Shown one piece after another: positions 46,470 to 55,337 of a stretch of 64,000 bases of DNA. The first letter of the stretch is position 1; every line of letters begins with the position of its first letter. Under the pieces are notes generated by a model that was given only the letters and a program-made list of their open reading frames with translations, had not been told where the DNA came from and did not search any database. Source of the stretch: Legionella sp. (lineage in GTDB: Bacteria > Pseudomonadota > Gammaproteobacteria > Legionellales > Legionellaceae); the NCBI GenBank assembly GCA_002786165.1, contig PEQK01000012.1, forward strand, positions 248,001 through 312,000. Direction: 5' to 3'. The translations under genes were made by a program, and so were the position numbers.

Positions 46470-48344
46470 ATGAGCAGCATAAACGAACAAGATCAACAAC
46501 AATCACAAATCACGAACGTTATTCGATTAGGTAAAGAGCAAAATTATCTAACTCATGCACAGATTAATGATTTGCTTCCCAATTTGGTCGCTTCCGAAAA
46601 TTTTGATGTCATCATTTCTATTTTAGAGAATATGAATATCAAGGTCTTCGAACAGCCGCCAGGTGAAGACGAATTGATTGCCTTGTTTGGTAGCACTGAA
46701 GAAGCACCAGAAGACATGGATGAAGCAGCCACCATTATTGCCTCTGTGGACAAAGAAACAGGCCGAGTCACCGATCCCGTACGCGCTTATATGCGTGAAA
46801 TGGGTACAGTTGAATTACTCACACGCGAAGGCGAAATTCGTATTGCCAAACGAATTGAAGAAGGTATCTATCAAGTTCTTCATTCATTGGCACACTATCC
46901 TGAAACCATCAAATTAATCTTAGATGACTACGATTTGGTCTTAAATGCAGAAATGCGTTTGAATGAAATTATCAGTGGATTCTCTGATGATGAAAGCGCC
47001 CCGCCTTCTAGTATTGGCTCTATGCTGGATGAATCTCAGACTGACACGGAACTTGAATTACTTGATGTTGATGAAGTTGACGGCGAAGGTGGAGAAGGCG
47101 TGATCGATGTCGATGATGGCCCAAACCCTGAACAAGCCAAAATATATTTTGATGAATTACGTGAAAACTTTACCAAAGCACTGAATTCGTTGCAAAAACA
47201 TGGCAGAACATCGCCTGAGACTGAAGTGTTATTGACCGAAATGTCCGGTTCTTTTTTGAAACTCAAATTGACCTCCAGACAAGTTGATCGACTCACTCGG
47301 CACTTTCGTCAATTAAGAAATCATGTGCGTGAATTTGAAAGAAATATCATGCGCATTTGCATTGAAAAAGCAAAAATACCACGCAAATTATTCATTGATA
47401 CCTTCCCTGGCAATGAAACTGATTTGGACTGGTTGGACAATATCATCAAACAGCATGCCAAAAAATTAGATGAAGCACGTCTACAAGAGTTGGCCCCTGA
47501 AATCAAACAATTGCAAAAGAAATTGGCACATTTTGAACATGAATATGGTTTAACCATCAGCGAAATCAAAGACATCAATCGTGAAATGTCGATTGGTGAA
47601 GCAAAAGCACGTCGTGCAAAAAAAGAAATGGTAGAAGCCAATTTACGATTGGTGATTTCCATTGCAAAAAAATATACCAATCGCGGTTTACAATTCCTTG
47701 ATTTGATTCAAGAAGGTAATATTGGTTTGATGAAAGCGGTTGATAAATTTGAATATCGTCGCGGGTACAAATTCTCTACTTATGCCACTTGGTGGATACG
47801 TCAAGCGATCACGCGTTCGATTGCAGATCAAGCACGTACCATTCGTATTCCCGTGCATATGATTGAAACTATCAACAAATTAAATCGTATTTCTCGACAA
47901 ATTTTACAAGAAACTGGGCATGAAGCGACGCCAGAAGAATTGGCTGAAAAAATGGAACTCAGTGAAGACAAGATTCGCAAAGTTTTAAAAATTGCTAAAG
48001 AACCGATTTCTATGGACACCCCTGTTGGCGATGATGATGAATCTCGTTTAGGCGACTTTATTCAAGACGATAATATCGAATCGCCTATTGAGTCGGCCAC
48101 AGCAGAAGGTTTACGCGAAGCGACTCTAGAAATTCTAGCCACATTGACCCCCAGAGAAGCCAAAGTATTGCGCATGCGCTTTGGGATTGAAATGAACACC
48201 GACCATACTCTGGAAGAGGTTGGTAAACAATTTGATGTAACTCGTGAGCGTATTCGTCAAATCGAAGCCAAAGCACTACGTAAGCTTCGTCACCCTTCAC
48301 GTTCAGATAAATTAAGAAGTTTTCTCGAAGGAGACGAAAAATAG
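46470..48344 (+). CDS. rpoD: RNA polymerase sigma factor RpoD (sigma-70)
   Basis: A 624-aa primary sigma factor. Region 1.1 is N-terminal, region 1.2 follows at [20 protein letters not shown], and a large acidic non-conserved region spans ~170-350. Regions 2.1-2.4 contain [19 protein letters not shown] and [14 protein letters not shown]; region 3 follows, and region 4.2 has [23 protein letters not shown]. Length and order are normal for gammaproteobacteria. It is followed 39 bp later by tRNA-Ile(CAU). Confidence 0.97.
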   Translation: MSSINEQDQQQSQITNVIRLGKEQNYLTHAQINDLLPNLVASENFDVIISILENMNIKVFEQPPGEDELIALFGSTEEAPEDMDEAATIIASVDKETGRVTDPVRAYMREMGTVELLTREGEIRIAKRIEEGIYQVLHSLAHYPETIKLILDDYDLVLNAEMRLNEIISGFSDDESAPPSSIGSMLDESQTDTELELLDVDEVDGEGGEGVIDVDDGPNPEQAKIYFDELRENFTKALNSLQKHGRTSPETEVLLTEMSGSFLKLKLTSRQVDRLTRHFRQLRNHVREFERNIMRICIEKAKIPRKLFIDTFPGNETDLDWLDNIIKQHAKKLDEARLQELAPEIKQLQKKLAHFEHEYGLTISEIKDINREMSIGEAKARRAKKEMVEANLRLVISIAKKYTNRGLQFLDLIQEGNIGLMKAVDKFEYRRGYKFSTYATWWIRQAITRSIADQARTIRIPVHMIETINKLNRISRQILQETGHEATPEELAEKMELSEDKIRKVLKIAKEPISMDTPVGDDDESRLGDFIQDDNIESPIESATAEGLREATLEILATLTPREAKVLRMRFGIEMNTDHTLEEVGKQFDVTRERIRQIEAKALRKLRHPSRSDKLRSFLEGDEK

Positions 48345-48383
48345 TAGTATTCGGCGCAATTAGTTATTACAATATCAAACTTC

Positions 48384-48476
<93 letters not shown>

Positions 48477-48563
48477 GTAGTAGTTTTTAGAAAATTCAAA
48501 AAAGTCATGTAGACGCAATGTAGACAGTTTATTAAGGAAAAAGAATATTTGTAGGAGAGCAAA

Positions 48564-49316
48564 TTGGAAGCAGCGACTACGCATTTATACTCTAATTGGT
48601 CTTTTTGGGCAGTATTAGTTTCTGCTATTGCAATAATTCTTTCTCAACTTCCACCTTTACGCCTTTGGTTTAAAAAAGCCAGATTAGATATTGAAATGTA
48701 CTCAAAGATATCAATCACACATCAAGTTGGAAATCCTAATCTGCAGATCCATTTGATAGTAAATAACATTGGGGGCCGAAAAGTCAGAGTCAAGGGTATT
48801 TCTGTATCAGTAAAAAAGGACGGTGAATTGATAATTACTTTACCTGCACAAAATTATTTAGAGAGCCAAAACAGTCAGAATACTTTACTTTTCACCCCCT
48901 TTTCCTTAGACCCTTCACAAGAATGGGCTCATATTATAAATTTACTCAATTTTTTTAATCGTGAAGATGAGCAAGAGTATAGAGCACTCGAAGCAAAAAT
49001 GATTGCTAATTATCTATCGAAAAAAAGTAATTCAAAACAAGAATCACAGAACCTTATCGAAATTGATTCTGATCTTGTCCAACCATTTCATGGCTTCTTT
49101 GATAAGCATTTCATCTGGAACACAGGAGAGTATCAACTAACCGTTAATATTAATACTGATTATAAAATAGCCAATATTTCCAAGGAATACAGATTTACCA
49201 TTTTTGAATCACATACTGCTCAACTCAAAGAAATTACTGATAGATATAAGTTTGGTGATGGAATAGGCTGGAACTCTGGTTTATCAAATGTAATGATTGA
49301 TATAAAAGAAGCCTAA
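48564..49316 (+). CDS. Membrane-anchored orphan protein A (element cargo)
   Basis: A 250-aa protein starting at TTG 48564 with AGGAG six bases upstream. One N-terminal hydrophobic helix (~12-30) is followed by a soluble beta-rich part: alternating strands in LQIHLIVNNIGGRKVRVKGI and YQLTVNINTDYKIANIS suggest an immunoglobulin-like sandwich. I recognise no family. It is the first gene after attL and is followed 95 bp later by another unknown membrane gene. This edge-of-element position is where satellites and genomic islands often carry defence cargo. Confidence 0.55.
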   Translation: MEAATTHLYSNWSFWAVLVSAIAIILSQLPPLRLWFKKARLDIEMYSKISITHQVGNPNLQIHLIVNNIGGRKVRVKGISVSVKKDGELIITLPAQNYLESQNSQNTLLFTPFSLDPSQEWAHIINLLNFFNREDEQEYRALEAKMIANYLSKKSNSKQESQNLIEIDSDLVQPFHGFFDKHFIWNTGEYQLTVNINTDYKIANISKEYRFTIFESHTAQLKEITDRYKFGDGIGWNSGLSNVMIDIKEA

Positions 49317-49411
49317 CTTGTCATTTTAATTCAACATGTTTTTTTATGATAGAGAGCTCCTATAATGCTGAAAGGATGAACCATCAAGTCAGTAAAGGGA
49401 TGAGGACAAAA

Positions 49412-50032
49412 ATGCTTGGGAAAAAAGTGTTAAGGATATACAGATTTTCTAAATATGCATTTATTGAGTGGGCAACTGAACCTCTTTTTAATAGAGCTCT
49501 TATTTTGGCGCTTGCTTCACCTGCCATCACTCTCTCATTTTACCGCTATTTTTTTGGTGAAGATAAAATGATTGAGGAATTAAATTCCTTAATAGTCGGT
49601 GCAATAGCTTTTGTTGGATCCTATTTAATATATCTTTTAATTGGCCTTATTTGCGCACCATTTATTGCTTATAAGAAAGAAAAAGAGAAAGGTAGTTTTT
49701 TTGATAAACGATTTGTTTATCATAACCCTCATCACATTTACACAACAATAATTAAACCAGAAGATCATAATCAAACCATAAATTTTAAGGTTAAAGATGC
49801 TGAACCTAACTCTTTAGTTTGTCTTGAGTTCGAATATAGAAATGGACTTGGTTATGTCTCAGTATTCGGATCGCCAGAAGAAGTAAAAAATGCAACAGAA
49901 GCTGCGAATTTAAGAAGACAGAAGTTGAGCCTTAGAATAGATAAGCAAAATAAAGCAACTTTGAAATGTTTCACAGCCTCAAACTCGGATGACACTCAAC
50001 TTAGAATATATATGCTTAGTTGGGAATATTAA
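49412..50032 (+). CDS. Membrane orphan protein B (element cargo)
   Basis: A 206-aa protein. ATG 49412 is preferred because GAGG lies six bases upstream; earlier in-frame ATGs at 49346, 49376 and 49400 have no good ribosome binding site. Two hydrophobic helices (~24-42 and ~52-85) are followed by a ~115-residue soluble C-terminal domain, beta-rich, with a cysteine in LVCLEFEYRNG. Probably co-transcribed with protein A. Not recognised. A two-helix anchor plus cytosolic domain next to a one-helix anchor protein suggests they act as a pair at the membrane. Confidence 0.55.
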   Translation: MLGKKVLRIYRFSKYAFIEWATEPLFNRALILALASPAITLSFYRYFFGEDKMIEELNSLIVGAIAFVGSYLIYLLIGLICAPFIAYKKEKEKGSFFDKRFVYHNPHHIYTTIIKPEDHNQTINFKVKDAEPNSLVCLEFEYRNGLGYVSVFGSPEEVKNATEAANLRRQKLSLRIDKQNKATLKCFTASNSDDTQLRIYMLSWEY

Positions 50033-50207
50033 CAACCGCGGGCCAAGTGAAGATGTAGCCGGCATAGCTTTGAAAGAGCTTGGTTGACGCATTTATCGAC
50101 ATCCGGATTAAGTTTAAATCACTGGCGGAGAATTGAGAGAGTTGTGGAGTACCGGAGTCAATTCTATTCATCAAAAACCCCGGGTCGGACCCTCCCCTTC
50201 CCCCCAC
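50016..50207 (-). other. GC-rich stretch with short ORF, possible relic
   Basis: Between protein B and DUF5681 there are about 190 bases of higher GC than the neighbours, with a C-rich run (50195-50216). A 63-codon frame on the minus strand is open here (starts MGGRGGSDPGFLMNR), but it has no support beyond being open. It may be a fragment of a transferred gene or non-coding. Confidence 0.25.
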
Positions 50208-50260
50208 CCGAGGGTAAATATTAGGTGGTGGTAGTAGTAGTTTATTTGCTTTTTAGTATT

Positions 50261-50674
50261 CTAGTATCTCCCAATTTTCATCGCGTCTTCTATTTCCTCG
50301 ACTTTTTTGATTAGATCGGTTAGCTCGATTAAATTGCGCTGTTTATCAAGCATTCCAAATAATTTTTGTCCCTCATCGGGAGTGAGCTCTCCTTTACCAA
50401 CAGCGTTTACAATTTTTCTACCAATAACTGATAAATTATCATTTTTTCCCATATCTATCTCAAATTGTATTGGCTGGCTAGTAGCTTTTGGCATCAATCG
50501 CTCCATGCACAATCTAAGCGCATTTACGTCGCCATCAAGCGCCATTTCTATGGCTTTCTTCACTAAATCTTCTGCATGAGAATTCAATACGTTCGAAAGC
50601 TGTGTTCGCTTATTAAGTGTGCCAGGTTTTTTACCTGCTGGATTTCCTGATTGTCCTTTTTCAAATTTAGGCAT
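50261..50674 (-). CDS. DUF5681 protein (small-terminase-like)
   Basis: A 137-aa protein. ATG 50674 is chosen for its AAGGAG seven bases upstream. The N-terminal FEKGQSGNPAGKKPGTLNKR is the hallmark of DUF5681, whose members often sit beside terminase or phage packaging genes in prophages and mobile elements. The rest is helical (VKKAIEMALDGDVNALRLCMERLMPKA) and ends with a charged coiled region. In a satellite it could be a packaging-specificity subunit. That is an inference; some DUF5681 members have no phage link. A 10-bp inverted repeat lies just upstream. Confidence 0.65.
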   Translation of the reverse strand: MPKFEKGQSGNPAGKKPGTLNKRTQLSNVLNSHAEDLVKKAIEMALDGDVNALRLCMERLMPKATSQPIQFEIDMGKNDNLSVIGRKIVNAVGKGELTPDEGQKLFGMLDKQRNLIELTDLIKKVEEIEDAMKIGRY

Positions 50675-50690
50675 ACGTTTCTCCTTAATT

Positions 50691-50720
50691 CTCCTGCAAA
50701 TTTCCTGCATTTTGCAGGAG
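50691..50720 (-). promoter_or_regulatory. Inverted repeat upstream of DUF5681, candidate operator
   Basis: A perfect 10-bp inverted repeat (ctcctgcaaa at 50691-50700, tttgcaggag at 50711-50720), with a third half-site (cctgca) inside the loop. It lies 17-46 bp upstream of the DUF5681 ATG and is a good candidate operator, perhaps for the AlpA-like regulator of the element. Confidence 0.5.
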
Positions 50721-50744
50721 TATAATTAGCTCTTTCCTTATTTA

Positions 50745-50938
50745 ATCCGCAAATCATCCGCAATAAATCCGCAACGAAAGAGCCTCTCTACTAGAAAATT
50801 TCCGCAAGATCCGCTACTTCCGCAACATCAACTAAATTTTCCTATTCACTTTATCATCTGCGGATTCTGCGGAAACAGCGGATCTAGTGCATGCATTTAA
50901 TTTCTGTTTTGCGGACTGGTTGCAGATTGCTGCGGATT
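50745..50938. repeat. Iteron-like cluster, candidate replication origin
   Basis: Three exact copies of atccgcaa at 50745, 50756 and 50767 occur with a strict 11-bp period. Further copies of the tccgca core (near 50800, 50808 and 50818) follow, and inverted copies (tgcgga or gcgga) at about 50859, 50868, 50878, 50910 and 50931. An AT-rich stretch (50826-50856) separates the direct and inverted groups. The cluster lies between DUF5681 and the DUF3987 helicase/primase-like gene, as iterons do beside replication genes in plasmids and satellites. Confidence 0.6.
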
Positions 50939-52440
50939 ATTAATCTCCCACATGCTCACTTTTCCAGTACGGCGATTACGTTCTTTGATAATCAAATAAC
51001 CTTTCTCTACAAGAAGGCCTAATATCCTACGTGCTTTCTTGGAAGATCTGATTGAGATAGGACTGATTAACTTAAAATCATTACATTTTAAAGTACCGCC
51101 ACTCTCTTTTATCCAATCAAATAAATCTCTAGCCAGTATTTCCTCTTTCTCATATTCAGATTCTTTGGTGCGATTGACCATTGATTTTAGATAATAATGA
51201 ACAATATTTCCGGCACGTTTTATCTGCTTAACATTTGGGCATTTATCTCCTTCAAAAAAAGCTAATACAGCGGCAATTCTTGCAACATTCTCAGCTCCTT
51301 TTGATGCAAAAGGTTTTATACCTTCAAAAGCGCAGCCTGGTGCTATTTGCTCTTCTATAGAGTCATGTATAACGGACCATTCTTTTAATGCGTCCCCATG
51401 AATTTCCATTGGCTCCAAAACAAGTTCGCCTGTTTTTTCATTGACATTTATTTTACGCTCCAGCAAATTTTTAACTGTTTCCCAATATTGAATAACCATA
51501 GGATCATTGCTAACCCCATTAGTTAAATTTCGATCCCTTAATAATCTGCTCCCAGCTATACTGGGTGTATCAAAAATTAAAAAACGCGCCATAATGCCCT
51601 GACCTTGCATAATCGGATCGGTATAAATTTTTTCTGCAACAATTGGTTGAACCATTAAATGAGTAGTTAATCTACATCCACTTAACACACAGGACTCACC
51701 CAAAGCACTACGAGTTCGAGAAATCTGCTTTCCATCCCAGAGGTGAGATAACATACCTATCATTCGCCCTTTAGCATCATCTTTCATTCCATGGCCATTA
51801 AAAAAAAAATACCCTCATCGCTAAATAATCCAGCACTAGGTAAACCTTGCTGATAATGCTTAAATATTCCCTCAGGTGTAGGCTCACTAAAAAGAATATT
51901 AGATCTTGCTGGAGGTTTAGGCTTAGAGCATTCCACATTAAATAACTCATCTTCAATGTCTTCCTGCGCTTGCTCTGTCATCTCATGATTATTTTGAGAG
52001 CGCTTTACTACTGATTCTCGACGTAGTTTCCAAGCATCCATTGCAGCATCGTATCGTTTAATCTCTGATTGAAAATTTTGAAGGCACTGAGCCTCATATC
52101 TATTAATCATCGATAACGCTAAAGTATCCACACTACTTTTTCGATCACCAGATTCAGCTACAGTTAAAAAATAAAGAGATACCGGCTTTAAGCCAATAAT
52201 ATTTGGGATACATACGTTAACGTATGCTTGAGCAACTAATGACGCAACTGCCAAAACTGATTGTGCAGCCATCCCTTCTGGAACTTGAACATGGTAAGCT
52301 AGCCTTTTAGCCGCGCTTCCTAAAGTCTCACCCAAAGCATCCACAGGGTAGTTTAATAGCACTTGACGTTCAGGCAGATACTCAACAATATCTGTTGATT
52401 TTTTTATATTAGGAATCAATCCAAGAGAGATATTATTCAT
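50897..52440 (-). pseudogene. DUF3987 helicase/primase-like gene, split by one-base shift
   Basis: Two adjoining frames (51784-52440 and 50897-51787) together make one DUF3987 protein of about 514 residues. The first ends GLFSDEGIFFLMAME and stops; the second starts MKDDAKGRMIGMLSHLWDG. The break is at a run of ten T on the coding strand (51800-51809). With eleven T the frame would read through as FFFNGHG into MKDD. DUF3987 proteins resemble DnaB/RepA-type helicase-primases of mobile elements. The break could be a real mutation, a sequencing error or a slippage site, so function may survive. Confidence 0.75.
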
Positions 52441-52625
52441 ATTGCAACCTCCCCTAGATGATCGAATCGAATATCAAAAAACAGTGATAGCTCAACTGAC
52501 AGCATTACAGCGCAGAGTTGTTTTATTTTTATTAAGAAAAGTGTACTCATGGAGATCTCCCTCATGAGCTTATAGAAAGCATCCAGTTTTATAGAAAGTA
52601 AGCTGTCCATAAGCTAATTATCTAT

Positions 52626-52877
52626 TCAAACCGAATCGCTAGTAGAGCAATAAATTTTTTGCTTTCCCAAAAAATCTAAAATATCGCTTTTGCGATAATG
52701 TACCTTCCGGCCAATTTTGAGAAAAGGAACTCCCGTGCCAGCCCATCTATTGCGCTCTAACAAATGCGTTGAACAATTGAGTAATGCGGCTAAAGTTTGT
52801 TGATTAAATAAAGCAGAATTTGGAGCAGATTCGAATTCATTTAAAAGTTCAATACGTGATATTTTATCAGTGGACAT
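52626..52877 (-). CDS. AlpA/excisionase-like helix-turn-helix regulator
   Basis: An 83-aa protein with GAGG seven bases before its ATG. The region NQQTLAALLNCSTHLLERNRW plus FLKIGRKVHYRKSDILDFLG is a typical HTH_17 / AlpA-like winged helix, used by phage and satellite regulators to switch on excision and replication genes. It precedes DUF3987 by 185 bp in the same orientation, as in P4-type and PICI modules. No motif at its own promoter is obvious beyond a short hairpin (gttttgc / gcaaaac at 52910-52928). Confidence 0.75.
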   Translation of the reverse strand: MSTDKISRIELLNEFESAPNSALFNQQTLAALLNCSTHLLERNRWAGTGVPFLKIGRKVHYRKSDILDFLGKQKIYCSTSDSV

Positions 52878-53202
52878 GGAGAAACCTCATCAATCGATGC
52901 TCAATTAAAGTTTTGCTTTTGGCAAAACAACGAATTGACTATCTATCAACAGGCATCCAATCTGAGAATCAATGGGACGTAGGTATCCTTGCTAAGGGCT
53001 GAGCGTTCCCACCTATTTTCATATCAGGCTGCGAAAAAAAGCCTTGAGACTCCAGCAAGGCATCCCGATGAAAGCGCTCTATAGGTATCCGTTAGCGTCC
53101 AGGCTATAAAGTATTTCCACCAGGGCTTATTAAAAGTCCGTACAAAATATTGATCCAATCTAAAGCTCATGTCAACAGCTTATTAAGGATAACTCCCTAA
53201 AT
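52878..53202. other. Intergenic stretch, 325 bp, no gene
   Basis: Between the AlpA-like gene and the metallophosphoesterase gene. It holds a 7-bp hairpin at 52910-52928 near the AlpA-like start and otherwise no gene, tRNA or long repeat that I can identify. It may contain the leftward promoter of the AlpA-DUF3987 module. Confidence 0.5.
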
Positions 53203-54186
53203 TTAATCTTTGCTATTCACAAATTTTATTCCACTTGAATAGGTCTCCAAGGAATACCTATTGTCCTTCAAAATTAAAAGTGCATGTCCATCCACCACAT
53301 CAGGAAGATTAATATTCCACAATTTTTTATACCAAGAATCATCCTTACAAATAGGCTGTTTAATAAGTTCAAAGGCCAATACTGCTTCTTCGGTTAGATT
53401 ACCTTTCTGGTATTGTTCCTCAATAAAATCAACATTTACCTCTAACCACTCCAATGATTCATGCATTTCACGTATGGTAAATTGATTCCAGGTACATGCA
53501 AATGGTGCTCCCATATGGCCACTAATCCAAAAGTTTGGCATAAAGTGAGTCATTAATCGCACAAGGAGAGGTTCTTTTCCTGGGCTCACATGGGATACAA
53601 ATATAGAAGGCTTATCTGTATGTTTAACCTGCTTATATAAGGCACCAAATTGATGCAAGGTAGACCAGACTTTTCCTCCGTTCCCTGCAATTGGCTTATC
53701 AAATAACTTGCGGCTGGCAAGAAAATTACCACCTAAACCATAAAGAGAAAACTCAAGCTCATCTTGCTTATGAAATTGATAGAAGTAATGCTCATCCAGC
53801 AGATGTAAATTATTTATGTGCAGATCAGCTTTTAATTGTTTCAATACCTGGAGATCTTCATGATTTCCCCAAACGGCATAAGTGGGTACTAAGAGTTGCT
53901 TCTCACCTGAAATGTAATCTGGAAAATCCCCTAAGAGCCTATGTTTTTTTACAATCTCAATAAGTGTTTCACGTTCGGTTTGTTTATCAACATGATACTG
54001 CCGCCAAATTGGCGAGTGGGCTACCAATAAACGCAACTCCCTAGGACTTAGGCGATGAATACTTTGGTCGTCGTAAAATCCAAAGTCACCTGCGTGAATA
54101 ACCATATCAGCATTAGTATCAGCTACCTTTTGGTTAATAATATCTAAGTTTCCGTGAGTATCACTGAGTAATAGAATTCTGCGCAT
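53203..54186 (-). CDS. Calcineurin-like metallophosphoesterase
   Basis: A 327-aa protein with the metallophosphoesterase metal-binding set in order: DTHGN (Asp/His) near residue 8, HAGDFGFYDD (~36), WGNHED (~112), ISHVSPG-type (FVSHVSPGKEP, ~200) and ISGHMGAP (~223). The fold could hydrolyse phosphodiesters or nucleotides. The C-terminal ~100 residues are an extra region of unknown role. It lies next to the AbiE pair on the same strand but has its own upstream pair of palindromes, so it is probably separately controlled. Confidence 0.82.
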   Translation of the reverse strand: MRRILLLSDTHGNLDIINQKVADTNADMVIHAGDFGFYDDQSIHRLSPRELRLLVAHSPIWRQYHVDKQTERETLIEIVKKHRLLGDFPDYISGEKQLLVPTYAVWGNHEDLQVLKQLKADLHINNLHLLDEHYFYQFHKQDELEFSLYGLGGNFLASRKLFDKPIAGNGGKVWSTLHQFGALYKQVKHTDKPSIFVSHVSPGKEPLLVRLMTHFMPNFWISGHMGAPFACTWNQFTIREMHESLEWLEVNVDFIEEQYQKGNLTEEAVLAFELIKQPICKDDSWYKKLWNINLPDVVDGHALLILKDNRYSLETYSSGIKFVNSKD

Positions 54187-54212
54187 TTGAAACCTATAAT
54201 CTTAATTTTAGT

Positions 54213-54284
54213 CATGTTAAGAAAATCCGATTTCTTTAACATGAGACTTAAGTCATGTTAACAATCTTGAATTTTCTTAACATG
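54213..54284 (-). promoter_or_regulatory. Two identical-geometry palindromes upstream of metallophosphoesterase
   Basis: Palindrome 1 (54213-54220 / 54236-54243) and palindrome 2 (54254-54261 / 54277-54284) both read catgttaa, 15 bases, ttaacatg. Their centres are 41 bp apart, about four helical turns. They begin 27 bp upstream of the metallophosphoesterase ATG and are a strong candidate for a cooperative repressor or activator site. Confidence 0.75.
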
Positions 54285-54320
54285 AACCTCTTGTCTTAAA
54301 TTATCCTTAATTTTTGGAGG

Positions 54321-55337
54321 TTATGAAACCGCCATTACTTTCTGATTTATTTTAAATTCTAGGCTTTCTAGTGAAGCAGTGATTTCCGTGAATAAAGGCG
54401 GCACCTGGTAGAACATATCTGCATCAATCATGTGGGCATAATCTTTTGCAAGAGCCTCTTGATTTTCTGAAGATGGAATCAAGCGCAATTTGCCTTTTTG
54501 GCAGTCATCATAGTTTGCATAACTTGCGTTAAAAAATGCTCTTTTATACTCCAAGACACTGTTTAAAATATCTAAACGCTCTAATGCCTCAACTCCGATG
54601 TGTGAATGATTCAACATGTATAAATCATACCAATGCCTCGATAAGCGTTCGGGCGTTTGATGCAATCGTTCTCGATGGCATTCAACATGGATCAATGTCA
54701 CTTTTTCCCAAAACGTTCGTATGGGCGAAAGTGTATTAATTAAAGGGGTGGGAACCTGTATATCCGAACCAATAGAACTTGTTAGATAAGGTGAAATCTG
54801 ATGCTTCTCATAAGGCTCGGTACTATTCCTCATACCAAATTCGACCAGCACATGATCACGAAGATAAATGATTGAATTAGTCATAATACTTGTATAATAA
54901 AATTCCAATGCTTCACCATCTTGGCTTAATATCATCTCAAACTTTTGAGCAGGGAATTGATTTTCAAGCTTCTCTGCCAATAATGGAAGCACTGTACTAT
55001 GTACGTAGTGTTTCAATTGACATTTAAGTTGTTCACTTATTTTTCTTAGCTGAGATCGACTGGGTTTTTCCAAATCAATTTCTTTCTCAGCAAAATCTCG
55101 GTAATCAATGGTGATATCGCAATCTTCAGAAAAACGCTTAATGATATTAAACACCTTGGAGAGCGATGTTCCTCCTTTGAAAACCATCCGAACTGGTAAG
55201 GTGAACAGTTGTTCTAATAACCAGCAGACCCATAAATCTTTTTCAATAACTACCTCTGAAACATCCATATGATCGGCAGCTTTGGAAATTATTAGTTGTC
55301 TTTCTTCTAACGTTAAATTGAAAAAGGAATTATGCAT
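54321..55337 (-). CDS. abiEii: AbiEii-family nucleotidyltransferase toxin
   Basis: A 338-aa member of the AbiEii/AbiGii toxin family (PF08843-type nucleotidyltransferase). The core is VFKGGTSLSKVFNIIKRFSEDCD, with the GG-S motif and the metal-binding acidic pair in EDCDITI. Later conserved parts include RDHVLVEFGMRN. AbiEii toxins modify tRNA or use GTP to arrest growth during phage infection. Its start overlaps the AbiEi stop by 8 bp. The antitoxin comes first, as expected. Confidence 0.85.
   Translation of the reverse strand: MHNSFFNLTLEERQLIISKAADHMDVSEVVIEKDLWVCWLLEQLFTLPVRMVFKGGTSLSKVFNIIKRFSEDCDITIDYRDFAEKEIDLEKPSRSQLRKISEQLKCQLKHYVHSTVLPLLAEKLENQFPAQKFEMILSQDGEALEFYYTSIMTNSIIYLRDHVLVEFGMRNSTEPYEKHQISPYLTSSIGSDIQVPTPLINTLSPIRTFWEKVTLIHVECHRERLHQTPERLSRHWYDLYMLNHSHIGVEALERLDILNSVLEYKRAFFNASYANYDDCQKGKLRLIPSSENQEALAKDYAHMIDADMFYQVPPLFTEITASLESLEFKINQKVMAVS

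Noticed and set aside
50740-50940. CRISPR array from the repeated tccgca motif
   Set aside because: Repeat units are 8 bp with 3-bp spacers and occur in both orientations; no cas gene is nearby. Iterons fit better.
52978-53110. tRNA- or small-RNA-like segment in the element gap
   Set aside because: No cloverleaf or stable long stem could be drawn from the sequence.
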